The position numbers and the translations under genes are program-made. DNA of 64,000 bases from DATBDN01 sp036269895 (GTDB lineage Bacteria; Actinomycetota; Thermoleophilia; Solirubrobacterales; Thermoleophilaceae), in assembly GCA_036269895.1 (NCBI GenBank), contig DATBDN010000004.1:14872-78871 (forward strand), given 5' to 3'. The notes below the pieces were generated by a model. The model was given only the letters and a program-made list of their open reading frames with translations. It was not told where the DNA came from and searched no databases. Below, in pieces: positions 16,895-25,102 of the stretch (position 1 is its first letter; every line of letters begins with the position of its first letter).

Positions 16895-17968
16895 ATGCGC
16901 CGCCTGCCGGGAATACTCGTCGTACTCGCGAGCTTCGTCTTGTTCTTCGCAGCGCTCTCGGTGTGGGTCGCGCGCCAGGCGCTCGACACGAGCGACTGGG
17001 TCACCACCTCGAACGCGCTGGTACGCGATCCCCACATCCAGCAGGAGACGGCCAGCTACGTAGCCGACCAGCTCGTCGACCAGGCGGCAATCACGGACCG
17101 CATCCGGCAGGTCCTGCCGCCGCGCGCCGACAAGCTCGCTCCGACGATCGCCGGCGCGGTTCCCGAGCTGGCGGAGCGCGCGACGCTGCGCGCGCTGCGC
17201 TCGGGCGCGTTCCAGAAGCTCTGGGAGAACACGAATCGCCTCGCCCACAGGCAGCTGGTCAGGGCGGTCACCGGAGATACCAGCCGCACGGTCGTGTTCG
17301 ACCTGCGGCCGATGCTCGGCCAGGTCGCCACGCGCATCGGCCTGGGGCCGGACGTCGTCAACAAGCTCCCCCCGGACCGCGGCAAGATCACGATCGTGCG
17401 GCCCAACCAGCTGGTGACCGCGCGTAAGATCGCGCACGCCCTGAGGACGCTGGCGATCGTTCTCGTCCTGCTTGCGCTGGTGTTGATGGTGGCGGCCGTG
17501 TGGAGCTCGCACGATCGTCGCCGGACGCTCATGCAGACGGGGCTCGGCATCCTCTTCGCGGGACTGCTCGTGCTGGTGCTCAGGCGGGTCCTCGGCCACG
17601 TGATCGTGGATGACCTCACATCGGGCGGGGCATCCGAGCCAGCGGCCCAGTCGACCTGGGACATCGGCACGTCGTTGCTGCGCCAGATCGCGGCCAGCGT
17701 CGTCGCGCTGGGGATCGTGGTGATGTTCTGCGCGTGGCTCGCGGGGCCGGCCCGGTGGGCGACCCGCGCTCGCGGCTGGATCAGCCCATCGCTGCGGGAG
17801 CAGCCCGCGATCGCGTACACGATCGCCCTGGTGTTCCTCGTCCTGCTGCTCGCACTCGGCGTGATCCCGGGCAGCAGCCGGCCGGTGCTCGTGCTGATCT
17901 ACGTCGTCTTGGTGGTCGCGGGCGTCGCGGCGCTGCGGCGTCAGGTGCAGGCCGAGGCCGGCCCCTGA
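16895..17968 (+). CDS. polytopic membrane protein with large external N-terminal domain
   Basis: This 357-residue protein has a first membrane helix at about residues 5-27, an external domain of about 150 residues, then about five further helices from residue 180 on (TLAIVLVLLALVLMVAAVW and others). The ATG at 16895 is 11 bp after the DUF1269 stop, so the two form one operon under the same box. Similar proteins are common in actinobacterial genomes without known role. The 3' end lies 9 bp from the convergent lipoprotein gene. Confidence 0.6.
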   Translation: MRRLPGILVVLASFVLFFAALSVWVARQALDTSDWVTTSNALVRDPHIQQETASYVADQLVDQAAITDRIRQVLPPRADKLAPTIAGAVPELAERATLRALRSGAFQKLWENTNRLAHRQLVRAVTGDTSRTVVFDLRPMLGQVATRIGLGPDVVNKLPPDRGKITIVRPNQLVTARKIAHALRTLAIVLVLLALVLMVAAVWSSHDRRRTLMQTGLGILFAGLLVLVLRRVLGHVIVDDLTSGGASEPAAQSTWDIGTSLLRQIAASVVALGIVVMFCAWLAGPARWATRARGWISPSLREQPAIAYTIALVFLVLLLALGVIPGSSRPVLVLIYVVLVVAGVAALRRQVQAEAGP

Positions 17969-17977
17969 CGAGATGCC

Positions 17978-18382
17978 TCAGCCGTCGTAGCCCTCTTCGA
18001 AGCCACGCCAGAACTCGTTTGCCGCCGAATCGTGGCTATGGCGGAAGGCGTCCGCCTGCGCACGGACCTCCTGGGCTGAGTCCTTGACCTGCGTCAAGTT
18101 GCCCTGCTTGAGCCCCTGAGCCGCCTGCTGCAGCGTGTCGCCCTGCGTTGCGACCTGCGTACGGACCGTCTTGCGCACGTCGTCACTGATGCCGTTCACC
18201 GTGTTGCGGAGCTCCTTCACCGCGTTCCGCGCATCGTCGACCGAGCGCGAGTCGAACACCGCCCGCGTCGCCTGGCCGACCTTCTTGCCGTCGTTGTGCG
18301 CCTTGTCCTCGGGCGAGTCGCCACAGGCGCCGAGCACGACGACTGCGGCGAGAGCAGCCGCGACCAAGCGAGCGCGCCTCAT
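17978..18382 (-). CDS. putative lipoprotein
   Basis: This 134-residue protein has a signal sequence and lipobox LGAC with C20 as the lipidated cysteine. The mature part is polar and helical (SVDDARNAVKELRNTVNG, then Gln/Ala-rich helices), probably a small coiled coil facing outwards. The start overlaps the DUF308 stop as ATGA, so it is the second gene of that operon and shares its box-type operator. No family name recognised. Confidence 0.7.
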   Translation of the reverse strand: MRRARLVAAALAAVVVLGACGDSPEDKAHNDGKKVGQATRAVFDSRSVDDARNAVKELRNTVNGISDDVRKTVRTQVATQGDTLQQAAQGLKQGNLTQVKDSAQEVRAQADAFRHSHDSAANEFWRGFEEGYDG

Positions 18383-18951
18383 GCAATCCCCGCCTTGTGC
18401 AGGTCGCGCAGCTGCCAGCCGGCCACCGCCTCGAGCGTGCCCTGAAGGATCAGGCCGATCGCCGAGATCAGCACGAGCGTGGCGAGGCCGATTGTCGGCT
18501 CCGCGAGGATGATCGTGCCCGCCGCGATCCCGAGGATCCCGAGGCCGATGTTCCAGGCACGCCCGTACGGGATGACGATCCCGCGAGTCAGCTGTACCAC
18601 GCCGCTCACGACCCACCAGAAGCCGATCACCCATGCGATCGCGAGCACCGAGTCGGCGGGACGAACAACCAGGAAGAGGCCGGCCAGCACCGTTATCAAG
18701 CCCAGCAGCACGAGCGCGATCCGCAGCCCGACGCTCATCGCGTCCGAGCCGCCGATACCACGCACGAGCGTCGCGACTCCAACGACAAGCAGGTACGCGC
18801 CGATGATCACCCCCACCACCAGCAGGCTCGGACCCGGCCAGACGAGGATGATGATCCCGATCAGGATCGTCAATAAGCCTGCCATGAACGGGATCCACCA
18901 GTACTGCCCTGGATTGGCCGGCTGAAGAGCGGTGGGGTCCACCATTGCCAT
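18379..18951 (-). CDS. DUF308/HdeD-like membrane protein
   Basis: This 190-residue protein has six membrane segments arranged as three repeated helix pairs (LLTILIGIIILVWPGPSLLV, then similar repeats), the signature of the HdeD/DUF308 family, whose E. coli member is linked to acid resistance. An exact TCACCC-N5-GGGTGA box ends 36 bp upstream of the ATG and no Shine-Dalgarno sequence is visible, so the mRNA may be leaderless. It leads an operon with the lipoprotein. Confidence 0.8.
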   Translation of the reverse strand: MAMVDPTALQPANPGQYWWIPFMAGLLTILIGIIILVWPGPSLLVVGVIIGAYLLVVGVATLVRGIGGSDAMSVGLRIALVLLGLITVLAGLFLVVRPADSVLAIAWVIGFWWVVSGVVQLTRGIVIPYGRAWNIGLGILGIAAGTIILAEPTIGLATLVLISAIGLILQGTLEAVAGWQLRDLHKAGIA

Positions 18952-18987
18952 ACGCAGAATGGTCCGTCCGCGTGGAGGCAGCGGGCA

Positions 18988-19004
18988 TCACCCGCGGTGG
19001 GTGA
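18988..19004. promoter_or_regulatory. TCACCC-N5-GGGTGA operator of the DUF308 operon
   Basis: This is an exact 17-bp palindrome with spacer GCGGT, flanked by A and T so that symmetry extends to 19 bp. It ends 36 bp before the DUF308 start at 18951. No second half-site at 7 bp is evident on the gene side. Confidence 0.85.
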
Positions 19005-19063
19005 TCAGACCGCGTGGCGGGCGCTGCACGGCTGTGGCTCCTCGGTCCCCCTAGGGCGGCTTC

Positions 19064-19288
19064 TCAATGCGACAGGAGCTTGCGCTTGGCGGCGCCGAAC
19101 TCCTGCGGCGTGAGCGAGCCTGCGTCGAGCATCGCCTTCAGCTGCGTGAGCTGCGCGGCCATGTCGGGTGGTTGGGTAGGCGGCTGGGCGTGGCGCGCGC
19201 GGACGCGGCGCCGGGCATACCAGGTGCCGCCGATCACAGCCGCTCCCAGGAACGGGCGCCGCCCGAACACTGGCGGACGTAAAAGCAT
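19064..19288 (-). CDS. SHOCT-domain small protein
   Basis: This 74-residue protein has a short hydrophobic/basic N-terminus (PFLGAAVIGGTWYARRR), a Pro/Gln linker and a C-terminal SHOCT domain (LKAMLDAGSLTPQEFGAAKRKLL), a short oligomerising motif found at protein ends. I chose ATG 19288 because the earlier frame runs into the operator. The box lies 35 bp upstream. Function unknown. Confidence 0.8.
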   Translation of the reverse strand: MLLRPPVFGRRPFLGAAVIGGTWYARRRVRARHAQPPTQPPDMAAQLTQLKAMLDAGSLTPQEFGAAKRKLLSH

Positions 19289-19310
19289 GCGCAGAGCGTC
19301 CTGAAGACGG

Positions 19311-19340
19311 GGGTGACGGCGGATCACCCCCGCTGGGTGA
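19311..19340. promoter_or_regulatory. TCACCC-N5-GGGTGA operator between SHOCT and flippase genes
   Basis: The exact palindrome is at 19324-19340 (spacer CCGCT), with an extra half-site GGGTGA at 19311-19316 exactly 7 bp away on the SHOCT side. It ends 35 bp from the SHOCT start (19288) and 26 bp from the flippase start (19367), so it can serve both divergent genes. Confidence 0.85.
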
Positions 19341-19352
19341 GCCTCGCGCAGA

Positions 19353-19358
19353 TACCGT
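19353..19358 (+). promoter_or_regulatory. possible -10 element of the flippase gene
   Basis: TACCGT, inside GATACCGTC, lies 8 bp before the ATG at 19367 and fits the TANNNT pattern of actinobacterial -10 elements. The same GATACCGTC-like string (CATACCGTC) occurs at the same distance before the next box-bearing gene at 20527. If used, transcription would start at or next to the start codon. Confidence 0.35.
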
Positions 19359-19366
19359 CCCCGCCG

Positions 19367-20452
19367 ATGGCACAGGGCGTGCGCCTAGGCGACAGGGTCG
19401 AGCAGGCGATCGAAGAGCATGCGGACGCCGAGCTCGAGATCGCACGCGGCGAGCACGAAGCGCAGCGGACGCACCCCCGCAGCCTGCGGCGCACGATCAT
19501 CTGGCTCGCTATCACGGGCATCTCCCTCTACCTGGTGGCCCCCAGCGTCCTGGACACACTCGCGTCGTGGCGCGACATCAAGAGGTTCGCCCCACAGTGG
19601 CTGCTCGTGATGCTGGTCGCTCAGACGGCCGCCATGGCGTGCCTGTGGGCGCTCCAACACATCGCGATCGGCGTCGCCAGGTGGTCTGCCGTGATCACGT
19701 CCCAACTGGCGGGGAACGCGATGGCCAAGGTCGCCCCCGGCGGCGGCGCGGTCGGCTCGGCGCTGCAATACCGGATGCTCGTCACGGCCGAGGTGCCACC
19801 GCGGCCGGCGGTCTCGGGCCTCACCGCAGCCAACGTCCTCACCTTCGCCGTCGTCCTTGCGCTGCCCGTGCTCGCGATCCCGGCTCTCATCCGCGGCTCC
19901 GTCGACCGCACCCTGACGGAGACGGGGATCGCGGGGCTCGTCGTCTTCGTCGTCCTCGCCGCGCTCGGTGTCGTCGTCCTCGCGCTCGACGGGCCATTGC
20001 GGTGGATCGGCCGAACGGCGCAGCGAATCCGCAACCGCGTGCGGCGCAACTGCGAGCCGTTGCAGACGCTGCCCGACCGCCTCATCCGCGAGCGCGACCG
20101 GCTCCTGAACACGCTCGGTCCGCGCTGGAAGCGGGCGCTGCTGGCCACCGTCGGCCGCTGGGCCTTCGACTACGCAACGCTGCTGGCCGCGCTCGCCGCT
20201 GTCGGCGTGCATGCGCGCCCCGCGCTCGTGTTGCTCGCGTTCTGCGCCGCTCAGCTGCTCGCGCAGATTCCTATCACCCCGGGCGGACTCGGATTCGTCG
20301 AGGCCGGGCTGACGGCGATGCTCTCACTCGCCGGCGTCGGCCCGGGCAACGCCGTGCTGGCGACATTCGCGTACCGGCTGTTCTCGTACTGGCTGCCGAT
20401 GCCGGTGGGGCTTGGCGCCTGGGTCTGGCACCGCCGCCGCTACGGCGCCTGA
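19367..20452 (+). CDS. lysylphosphatidylglycerol synthase TM-region/flippase-like protein
   Basis: This 361-residue integral membrane protein of the UPF0104/YbhN-MprF N-domain type has about eight helices. The conserved pieces NAMAKVAPGGGAVGSALQYR and QIPITPGGLGFVEAGL are diagnostic for the flippase-like domain. Relatives move lipids or lipid-linked compounds across the membrane. I start at ATG 19367, since the frame upstream runs into the operator. It has no synthetase domain, so aminoacyl-lipid synthesis is not expected. Confidence 0.8.
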   Translation: MAQGVRLGDRVEQAIEEHADAELEIARGEHEAQRTHPRSLRRTIIWLAITGISLYLVAPSVLDTLASWRDIKRFAPQWLLVMLVAQTAAMACLWALQHIAIGVARWSAVITSQLAGNAMAKVAPGGGAVGSALQYRMLVTAEVPPRPAVSGLTAANVLTFAVVLALPVLAIPALIRGSVDRTLTETGIAGLVVFVVLAALGVVVLALDGPLRWIGRTAQRIRNRVRRNCEPLQTLPDRLIRERDRLLNTLGPRWKRALLATVGRWAFDYATLLAALAAVGVHARPALVLLAFCAAQLLAQIPITPGGLGFVEAGLTAMLSLAGVGPGNAVLATFAYRLFSYWLPMPVGLGAWVWHRRRYGA

Positions 20453-20473
20453 CCGCCGATGGACAGCGGGGAA

Positions 20474-20514
20474 TCACCCGTTCCGGGTGAGCGCCGGTCA
20501 CTCCGGCTGGGCAT
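20474..20514. promoter_or_regulatory. TCACCC-N5-GGGTGA operator of the holin/phosphodiesterase operon
   Basis: The exact palindrome is at 20474-20490 (spacer GTTCC), followed after 7 bp by a weaker copy TCACTC-N5-GGGCAT (20498-20514). The exact box ends 36 bp before the ATG at 20527, the same distance as for several other genes of the set. Confidence 0.85.
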
Positions 20515-20519
20515 ACCGT
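20514..20519 (+). promoter_or_regulatory. possible -10 element of the holin/phosphodiesterase gene
   Basis: TACCGT lies 7 bp upstream of ATG 20527 and fits TANNNT. The gene has no Shine-Dalgarno sequence in that interval, which is what a leaderless transcript would look like. It overlaps the edge of the weak second box. Confidence 0.35.
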
Positions 20520-20526
20520 CGAACGC

Positions 20527-22533
20527 ATGATCCTGAGGCGCCTGCCCGCGATGCTGGCCATCTGGGTCTCGGCAGCGCTCGCGGTCCTGCTCTGCAGCTG
20601 GATCTTCTCGAGCGTCAACGTGACCACCTTCGGAGCGGCGCTGGTCGCCGCGCTCGCGATTGGCCTGGCCAACGCGCTCCTCTGGCCGCTGCTGATCCGC
20701 CTGACGCTTCCGCTCACGGTGCTCACGCTTGGACTCGGCGCGCTGGTCCTGAACGGCGCGATCGTGCTGCTCGTCGCCGCCATAACCCCAGGTCTGACTG
20801 TCAAGGGCCTCGGCGGCGGGATCGTGTTGGCGCTGGCCATGACCGCCGTCACGACGTTCGCCTCGTCGATCTTCTTCATCGACGACGACGCACGCGTGGC
20901 GCGTCATCTGGTCCGCCGCGCGGCGGAGCGGCGCGACGAGGTGATCAAGACCGACGTGCCCGGCGTTCTGTTCCTCGAGATCGACGGGCTCGCGCACGAA
21001 GTGCTGCGCCGCGCGATGCGCGACGGCAACGCGCCCGAGCTGGCGCGCTGGGTGCGGGACGGATCTCACCATCTGATCGGCTGGGAGACTGACTGGTCGT
21101 CGCAGACAGGTGCATGTCAAGCCGGTTTGCTCCACGGCAACAACGACGACATGCCTGCCTTCCGCTGGTGGGAGAAGGACCGCGACGCCCCGATCGTCAC
21201 GAACCACCCGCGCGACGCTGCCGAGCTCGAACGCCGGGTGTCGAACGGCCGCGGGCTGCTGCACGCCGACGGCGCCAGCAGGGCCAACATCCTGTCCGGC
21301 GACGCGGTGTATTCGCTGCTCACGATGAGCCGCGTGCTCGACGCACGCGTACGTGGCTACGGTCGCGACTACTTCACGTACTTCGCGAGCCCCTTCAACA
21401 CGGCGCGCACGCTGCTGTTGTCGATAGTGGACATCGCCGCCGAGCTGCGCGCTGCCGCGGTGCAGCGACGGCGCGACGTGCGCCCGCGAATCGAACGCGA
21501 CTGGAAGTACGCGCTCGTGCGCGCGTGGGGCACGACCGTGCAGCGTGATCTGCAGGTCGAGTCGGTGCTCGGAGACGTGTACACCGGCCGGCCGGTCGTC
21601 TACTCGACGTTCCTTGCCTACGACGAGGTGGCGCATCATTCCGGCCTGGAGCGTGCGGACACGCTGGGGGTGCTGCGGCACGTCGATCAGGCGATCGGGC
21701 GCATCGCGCGCGCGGCACGCAACGCTCCGCGTCCTTACGAGATCGTCGTGCTCTCGGATCACGGCCAGACCCAGGGCGAGACCTTCCTGCAGCGCTACGG
21801 CGAGACGCTCGAGCAGCTCGTCCAGGCCGCGTGCGCGACCGAGGACGTGCGGGCGGACAGCTCCGGCGAGGACGAGGCGATGGGCCGGCTCTCGGCGGCG
21901 CTCACGGAGGCGGGCGGCACCGGCAACACGGCGGGCCGCGCGGTTGCCCGCGTCACCCGCGGGCGCCAAGTCGACGGCGAGGTGAGGCTCGAGAAGAGCG
22001 ACCGCAAGGAAGGCGACGAGATCCCCGAGATCAGCGTGATGGCCTCGGGCTGCCTTGGGCTGATCACGTTCCCGCGGATGCCTGGCCGCGCGACCTACGC
22101 TCAGATCACCGAGCGATACCCGAGCCTGATCGACACGCTCCGCAACCACCCCGGCATCGGCTTCGTGATGGTCGACGGCGTGGTCTACGGCGCCCACGGC
22201 ACGCGCAATGTCCGCGCCGGCGACGAGGCCGAGGGCCAGGACCCGCTCGCGCCGTACGGGCCCAACACCGCGCAACACGTGGGGCGCACCGATGGGTTCC
22301 CTCACTGCCCGGACATCGTGGTCAACAGCACGTGGTGGGCAGAGACCGAGGAAGTTGCCGCGTTCGAGGAATTGGTCGGCTCGCACGGCGGCCTCGGCGG
22401 ACCGCAGTCGTACCCATTCGTGCTGGGCCCGGCAAAGCTGCCGCAGCCTGAGGGTGCGGTGGTCGGCGCCGAGTCGATGCACCGCGTCCTGCGGGGGTGG
22501 CTCGCGCACCTCGGGCAGGACGCCTACCGATGA
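20527..22533 (+). CDS. phage-holin-4-like membrane domain fused to an alkaline-phosphatase-superfamily phosphodiesterase
   Basis: This 668-residue protein has an N-terminal block of four membrane helices (residues about 8-120, LTLPLTVLTLGLGALVLNGA) of the Phage_holin_4_2 type, then a large domain with the alkaline phosphatase/phosphodiesterase layout: metal-binding FLEIDGL near residues 149-155, nucleophile threonine T194 in SSQTGA, and VVLSDHGQTQG near residue 410. It probably hydrolyses a phosphoester or transfers a phospho-group at the membrane. The stop overlaps the next gene as ATGA. Substrate unknown; the name holin does not imply lysis here. Confidence 0.78.
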   Translation: MILRRLPAMLAIWVSAALAVLLCSWIFSSVNVTTFGAALVAALAIGLANALLWPLLIRLTLPLTVLTLGLGALVLNGAIVLLVAAITPGLTVKGLGGGIVLALAMTAVTTFASSIFFIDDDARVARHLVRRAAERRDEVIKTDVPGVLFLEIDGLAHEVLRRAMRDGNAPELARWVRDGSHHLIGWETDWSSQTGACQAGLLHGNNDDMPAFRWWEKDRDAPIVTNHPRDAAELERRVSNGRGLLHADGASRANILSGDAVYSLLTMSRVLDARVRGYGRDYFTYFASPFNTARTLLLSIVDIAAELRAAAVQRRRDVRPRIERDWKYALVRAWGTTVQRDLQVESVLGDVYTGRPVVYSTFLAYDEVAHHSGLERADTLGVLRHVDQAIGRIARAARNAPRPYEIVVLSDHGQTQGETFLQRYGETLEQLVQAACATEDVRADSSGEDEAMGRLSAALTEAGGTGNTAGRAVARVTRGRQVDGEVRLEKSDRKEGDEIPEISVMASGCLGLITFPRMPGRATYAQITERYPSLIDTLRNHPGIGFVMVDGVVYGAHGTRNVRAGDEAEGQDPLAPYGPNTAQHVGRTDGFPHCPDIVVNSTWWAETEEVAAFEELVGSHGGLGGPQSYPFVLGPAKLPQPEGAVVGAESMHRVLRGWLAHLGQDAYR

Positions 22534-23276
22534 AGCTGACCTGGCTCGGCCACGCCACCGTCGTGATCGACACCGCCGGCGGCCGGCTGGTGACCGACCC
22601 GCTCCTGCGCTCGCGCGTCGCACACCTCCGCCGGCACGCCGCGCCGGTCAGGGCCCCGGAGAAGGTCGACGTGGTGCTCTTGTCGCACCTTCACTACGAC
22701 CACCTCGACGTGCCGTCGCTGCGCAAGCTGAAAGCGCCCGTTGTCGCGCCGCCGGGCAGCGAGCGGACGCTGCAGCGGCTGCACTTGGAGGTCTCCGAGC
22801 TGGCGGCGGGCGAGCAGATCGCAGTCGGCGGCGCCGAGGTCACCGCCGTCCGCGCGGTGCACGACGGCCGCCGCTCGCCGTTGGCGGGGCGCCGCGACGA
22901 CGACTCGATCGGGTACCTCGTCGAGGGCGACGACCAACGCGTCTACTTCGCCGGCGACACCGAGGTCTTCGCCGGCATGCAGGATTTCGGGCCGCTGGAC
23001 GCCGCGCTCGTCCCGATCTGGGGCTGGGGGCCGCGGCTGGGGCCCGGCCACATGGACCCGAGCCAGGCCGCCGAAGCGCTGACGCTGCTGCGGCCGGCGG
23101 TCGCCGTGCCGATCCATTGGGGCACGTTCCTGCCGATAGGGGGCTACCGCCGCCACCACGACCTGCTGCATACGCCGGTCGAGCAGTTCCGCCTGCGCGC
23201 CGCCGAGCTGGCGCCCGACGTCCGCATCGAGGTCCTGGACCCCGGCGGTTCCCTCGTCATCACCCAGCGTGGGTGA
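22530..23276 (+). CDS. metallo-beta-lactamase-fold hydrolase (UlaG/NAPE-PLD-like)
   Basis: This 248-residue enzyme has the metal motif HLHYDHLD (H53, H55, D57, H58) and the downstream YFAGDTEVF and PIHWGTF motifs of the broad UlaG/N-acyl-phosphatidylethanolamine phospholipase D group. That group cleaves phosphodiester or ester bonds. Coupling by a 4-bp overlap to the membrane phosphodiesterase suggests both act on the same envelope or phospholipid compound. Its stop codon TGA is part of the next operator. Confidence 0.82.
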   Translation: MKLTWLGHATVVIDTAGGRLVTDPLLRSRVAHLRRHAAPVRAPEKVDVVLLSHLHYDHLDVPSLRKLKAPVVAPPGSERTLQRLHLEVSELAAGEQIAVGGAEVTAVRAVHDGRRSPLAGRRDDDSIGYLVEGDDQRVYFAGDTEVFAGMQDFGPLDAALVPIWGWGPRLGPGHMDPSQAAEALTLLRPAVAVPIHWGTFLPIGGYRRHHDLLHTPVEQFRLRAAELAPDVRIEVLDPGGSLVITQRG

Positions 23277-23289
23277 TGGCCCGTCACCC
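23260..23289. promoter_or_regulatory. TCACCC-N5-GGGTGA operator of the first DUF7144 gene
   Basis: The exact palindrome is at 23260-23276 (spacer AGCGT), so its last three bases are the TGA stop of the hydrolase gene. A further TCACCC half-site follows 7 bp later (23284-23289). It ends 56 bp before ATG 23333, which has its own ribosome binding site. Confidence 0.85.
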
Positions 23290-23332
23290 GTCGAGCGCCC
23301 AGGATTGAACAACGACCGAAAGGAGTTCGTGG

Positions 23333-23746
23333 ATGTCGACGCAGTACGACATACCCCCGCAGGAGGAGCCGTCAGCTTGGGCCAGCGGCGGCTTGGTGTT
23401 CGCCGGGACACTGCTGGTACTCGGTGGGATCTTCCAGGCGATCGACGGGATCGTCGCGATCGCCAACGACGACTTCTTCGTCAAGACCCAGCACTACACG
23501 TTCAACCTGGACGTGACGGCGTGGGGATGGATCCACCTGATCCTCGGCATCCTGATGTTCGCTATCGGGCTCGGCCTATTCAGCCAGGCCGCCTGGGCCG
23601 GCGTCGGCGCGATCGCGATCGCGATGTTGAGCGCGATCGCGAACTTCTTCTTCATCCCCCACTACCCGATCTGGTCGCTGGTCATCATCGGGCTCGACAT
23701 CTGGGTGATCTGGGCCCTGACGCGCCCAGGCGTTATTCGCACCTAG
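23333..23746 (+). CDS. DUF7144-family membrane protein, copy 1
   Basis: This 137-residue protein has a short polar N-terminus (MSTQYD) and four membrane helices, with the conserved block YTFNLDVTAWGWIHLILG and a C-terminal block around IANFFFIPHYPIWSLVIIG. AAAGGAG lies 8-9 bases before the ATG. It is closely similar to the copy at 25103-25516. Four-helix proteins of this kind are common in actinobacteria with unknown function. Its 3' half is covered on the other strand by the ClC gene tail. Confidence 0.8.
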   Translation: MSTQYDIPPQEEPSAWASGGLVFAGTLLVLGGIFQAIDGIVAIANDDFFVKTQHYTFNLDVTAWGWIHLILGILMFAIGLGLFSQAAWAGVGAIAIAMLSAIANFFFIPHYPIWSLVIIGLDIWVIWALTRPGVIRT

Positions 23747-25006
23747 GCCGACGAGCCAGGCGGTCACGGCCGCCAGAATCGCGATCGGCGCGGTCTCTGC
23801 GGCAACGCTGCCTGCGAGCAGCGTCGCCAGCACCGCCCCGAAAAACGGCAGGCCGGAGACTGCCGCTGATCCCGCTGCGATGCCGGCGACGGCCGCCGGG
23901 GTGAGCGCAAAGCCGGGCAGGACGTGCGAGCCAAGCACGCCGGCCGCACAGCCGAGCGAGATCGCCGGGAAGATCGGGCCCCCGCGAAAGCCGCTGGCCA
24001 GCGACAGCAGGTAGCCCGCGCCCTTGAACGCGAGAACGGCGAGCAGGACACCGGCGGAGCCCTCGGCGATGTAGTCCCCCGAAGCGGCTTGGCCGGAGAA
24101 GAGCACGAAGTCCACCGGGCGGTCGGTAAGCCCGCGGAACACGGCCGCCAGGCTGCCGATCGCGAGGCCCGCGACCACGAGACGCGAGAGCACGGGCGCC
24201 GACCAGCGAGCAGCGACCGCCGCGGCTGCCGGGCGGAAACTTGCGATTGCCACGGCGACGATCGCCGCGACCGGCAGCGACCACAGGATGTCGACGACGT
24301 GAACAGTCGGATAGTCGGGCAGCCCTGGCAGGCCGAGCGACTGCTCGTGAACCCCAGGCCAGCCGGCCACACCGGTGAAGACGAGTGAGCCGACGCCGGC
24401 GGCCACGAACCCTGGGAGCAGCGCCCGCCCGACGACTGCCGCGGGCACCCTGCCGGAAGCGGAGACCGCCTCGAAGAAGAAAAGCAGGACCGGCAGCGGC
24501 CCTCCGAACAGCCCGGCCATCGCCGCGAACGCCCCTGCCAGCGCAAGCGGCATCGCCTGCGGCCCTGTCGCGCGCAGGGCGCGCGCCGCGACTACCCCGA
24601 CCGTCAGCCCCAGCGCCAGGAGCGGCGCCTCGGGGCCAAGCACGATGCCGCCTGCCAGGGCGATCAGGGTGACAGCAAGCACCGAAACGACGTTGATCGG
24701 CGGGGCTTGCTCCATCGACAAGCCCTGTAGCGGTGAATGGCCGCCGTGGCCGGGCAGTCGCAACGCGAGCGCCACGATGACGCCGGCGAGCGCGGGCACC
24801 AGCACGACATACCACCACGACGGCTCCTGCCAGCCGAACCAATCCGGCACGTCGTTCCAGACCAGCGTTGTGGCGCCGTGGAGCACCGACTCGAAGATCG
24901 CGGCTGCCGCCGCCGCGGGCACGCCGATGAGCGCGCCGGCCACGAGACCGCCCACGAGCGTGCGAGTCCCGTCACTCGTGTTCACGGCCACCGGCCCGAC
25001 GTTCAC
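23576..25006 (-). CDS. ClC-family chloride channel/antiporter
   Basis: This is a 476-residue ClC-fold protein with about ten helices. The selectivity loops are recognisable but divergent: LGPEAPLLAL in place of GKEGP, SGFRGGPIFPAISLG, and SGLPFFGAV. It would move chloride or another anion, by channel or proton exchange. The last 56 residues (from about residue 421) are hydrophilic (DVEPDDDQRP onwards) and are antisense to the DUF7144 gene, so the natural end is doubtful. GTG 25006 and GTG 24991 are both possible starts; the latter puts the operator at the usual 36 bp. Confidence 0.8.
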   Translation of the reverse strand: MNVGPVAVNTSDGTRTLVGGLVAGALIGVPAAAAAAIFESVLHGATTLVWNDVPDWFGWQEPSWWYVVLVPALAGVIVALALRLPGHGGHSPLQGLSMEQAPPINVVSVLAVTLIALAGGIVLGPEAPLLALGLTVGVVAARALRATGPQAMPLALAGAFAAMAGLFGGPLPVLLFFFEAVSASGRVPAAVVGRALLPGFVAAGVGSLVFTGVAGWPGVHEQSLGLPGLPDYPTVHVVDILWSLPVAAIVAVAIASFRPAAAAVAARWSAPVLSRLVVAGLAIGSLAAVFRGLTDRPVDFVLFSGQAASGDYIAEGSAGVLLAVLAFKGAGYLLSLASGFRGGPIFPAISLGCAAGVLGSHVLPGFALTPAAVAGIAAGSAAVSGLPFFGAVLATLLAGSVAAETAPIAILAAVTAWLVGLGANNAWARQGPDHPDVEPDDDQRPDRVVGDEEEVRDRAQHRDRDRADAGPGGLAE

Positions 25007-25014
25007 GGCCGCCA

Positions 25015-25057
25015 GGGTGACGACGCGTCACCCTCGCCGGGTGAGGCCCGATCACCC
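25015..25057. promoter_or_regulatory. symmetric TCACCC/GGGTGA operator between ClC and second DUF7144 genes
   Basis: The exact central palindrome at 25028-25044 (spacer TCGCC) has a half-site on both sides at exactly 7 bp: GGGTGA 25015-25020 towards the ClC gene and TCACCC 25052-25057 towards the DUF7144 gene. The 43-bp element is symmetric and serves two divergent genes. Confidence 0.88.
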
Positions 25058-25102
25058 GCGGTGGCCCGACTATGGGCTCAAATCCGAGTGAGGAGCGGCT
25101 CG

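Noticed and set aside
20527..20890. Prophage lysis gene because of the holin-like helices
   Set aside because: No phage genes surround it, and the helices are fused to a large enzyme domain, which is common in actinobacteria.
20440..22623. A 727-codon open frame on the minus strand across the holin/phosphodiesterase gene
   Set aside because: It is antisense to a well-supported gene, has Arg/His-rich low-complexity composition and no domain pattern. Long antisense frames are normal at this GC content.
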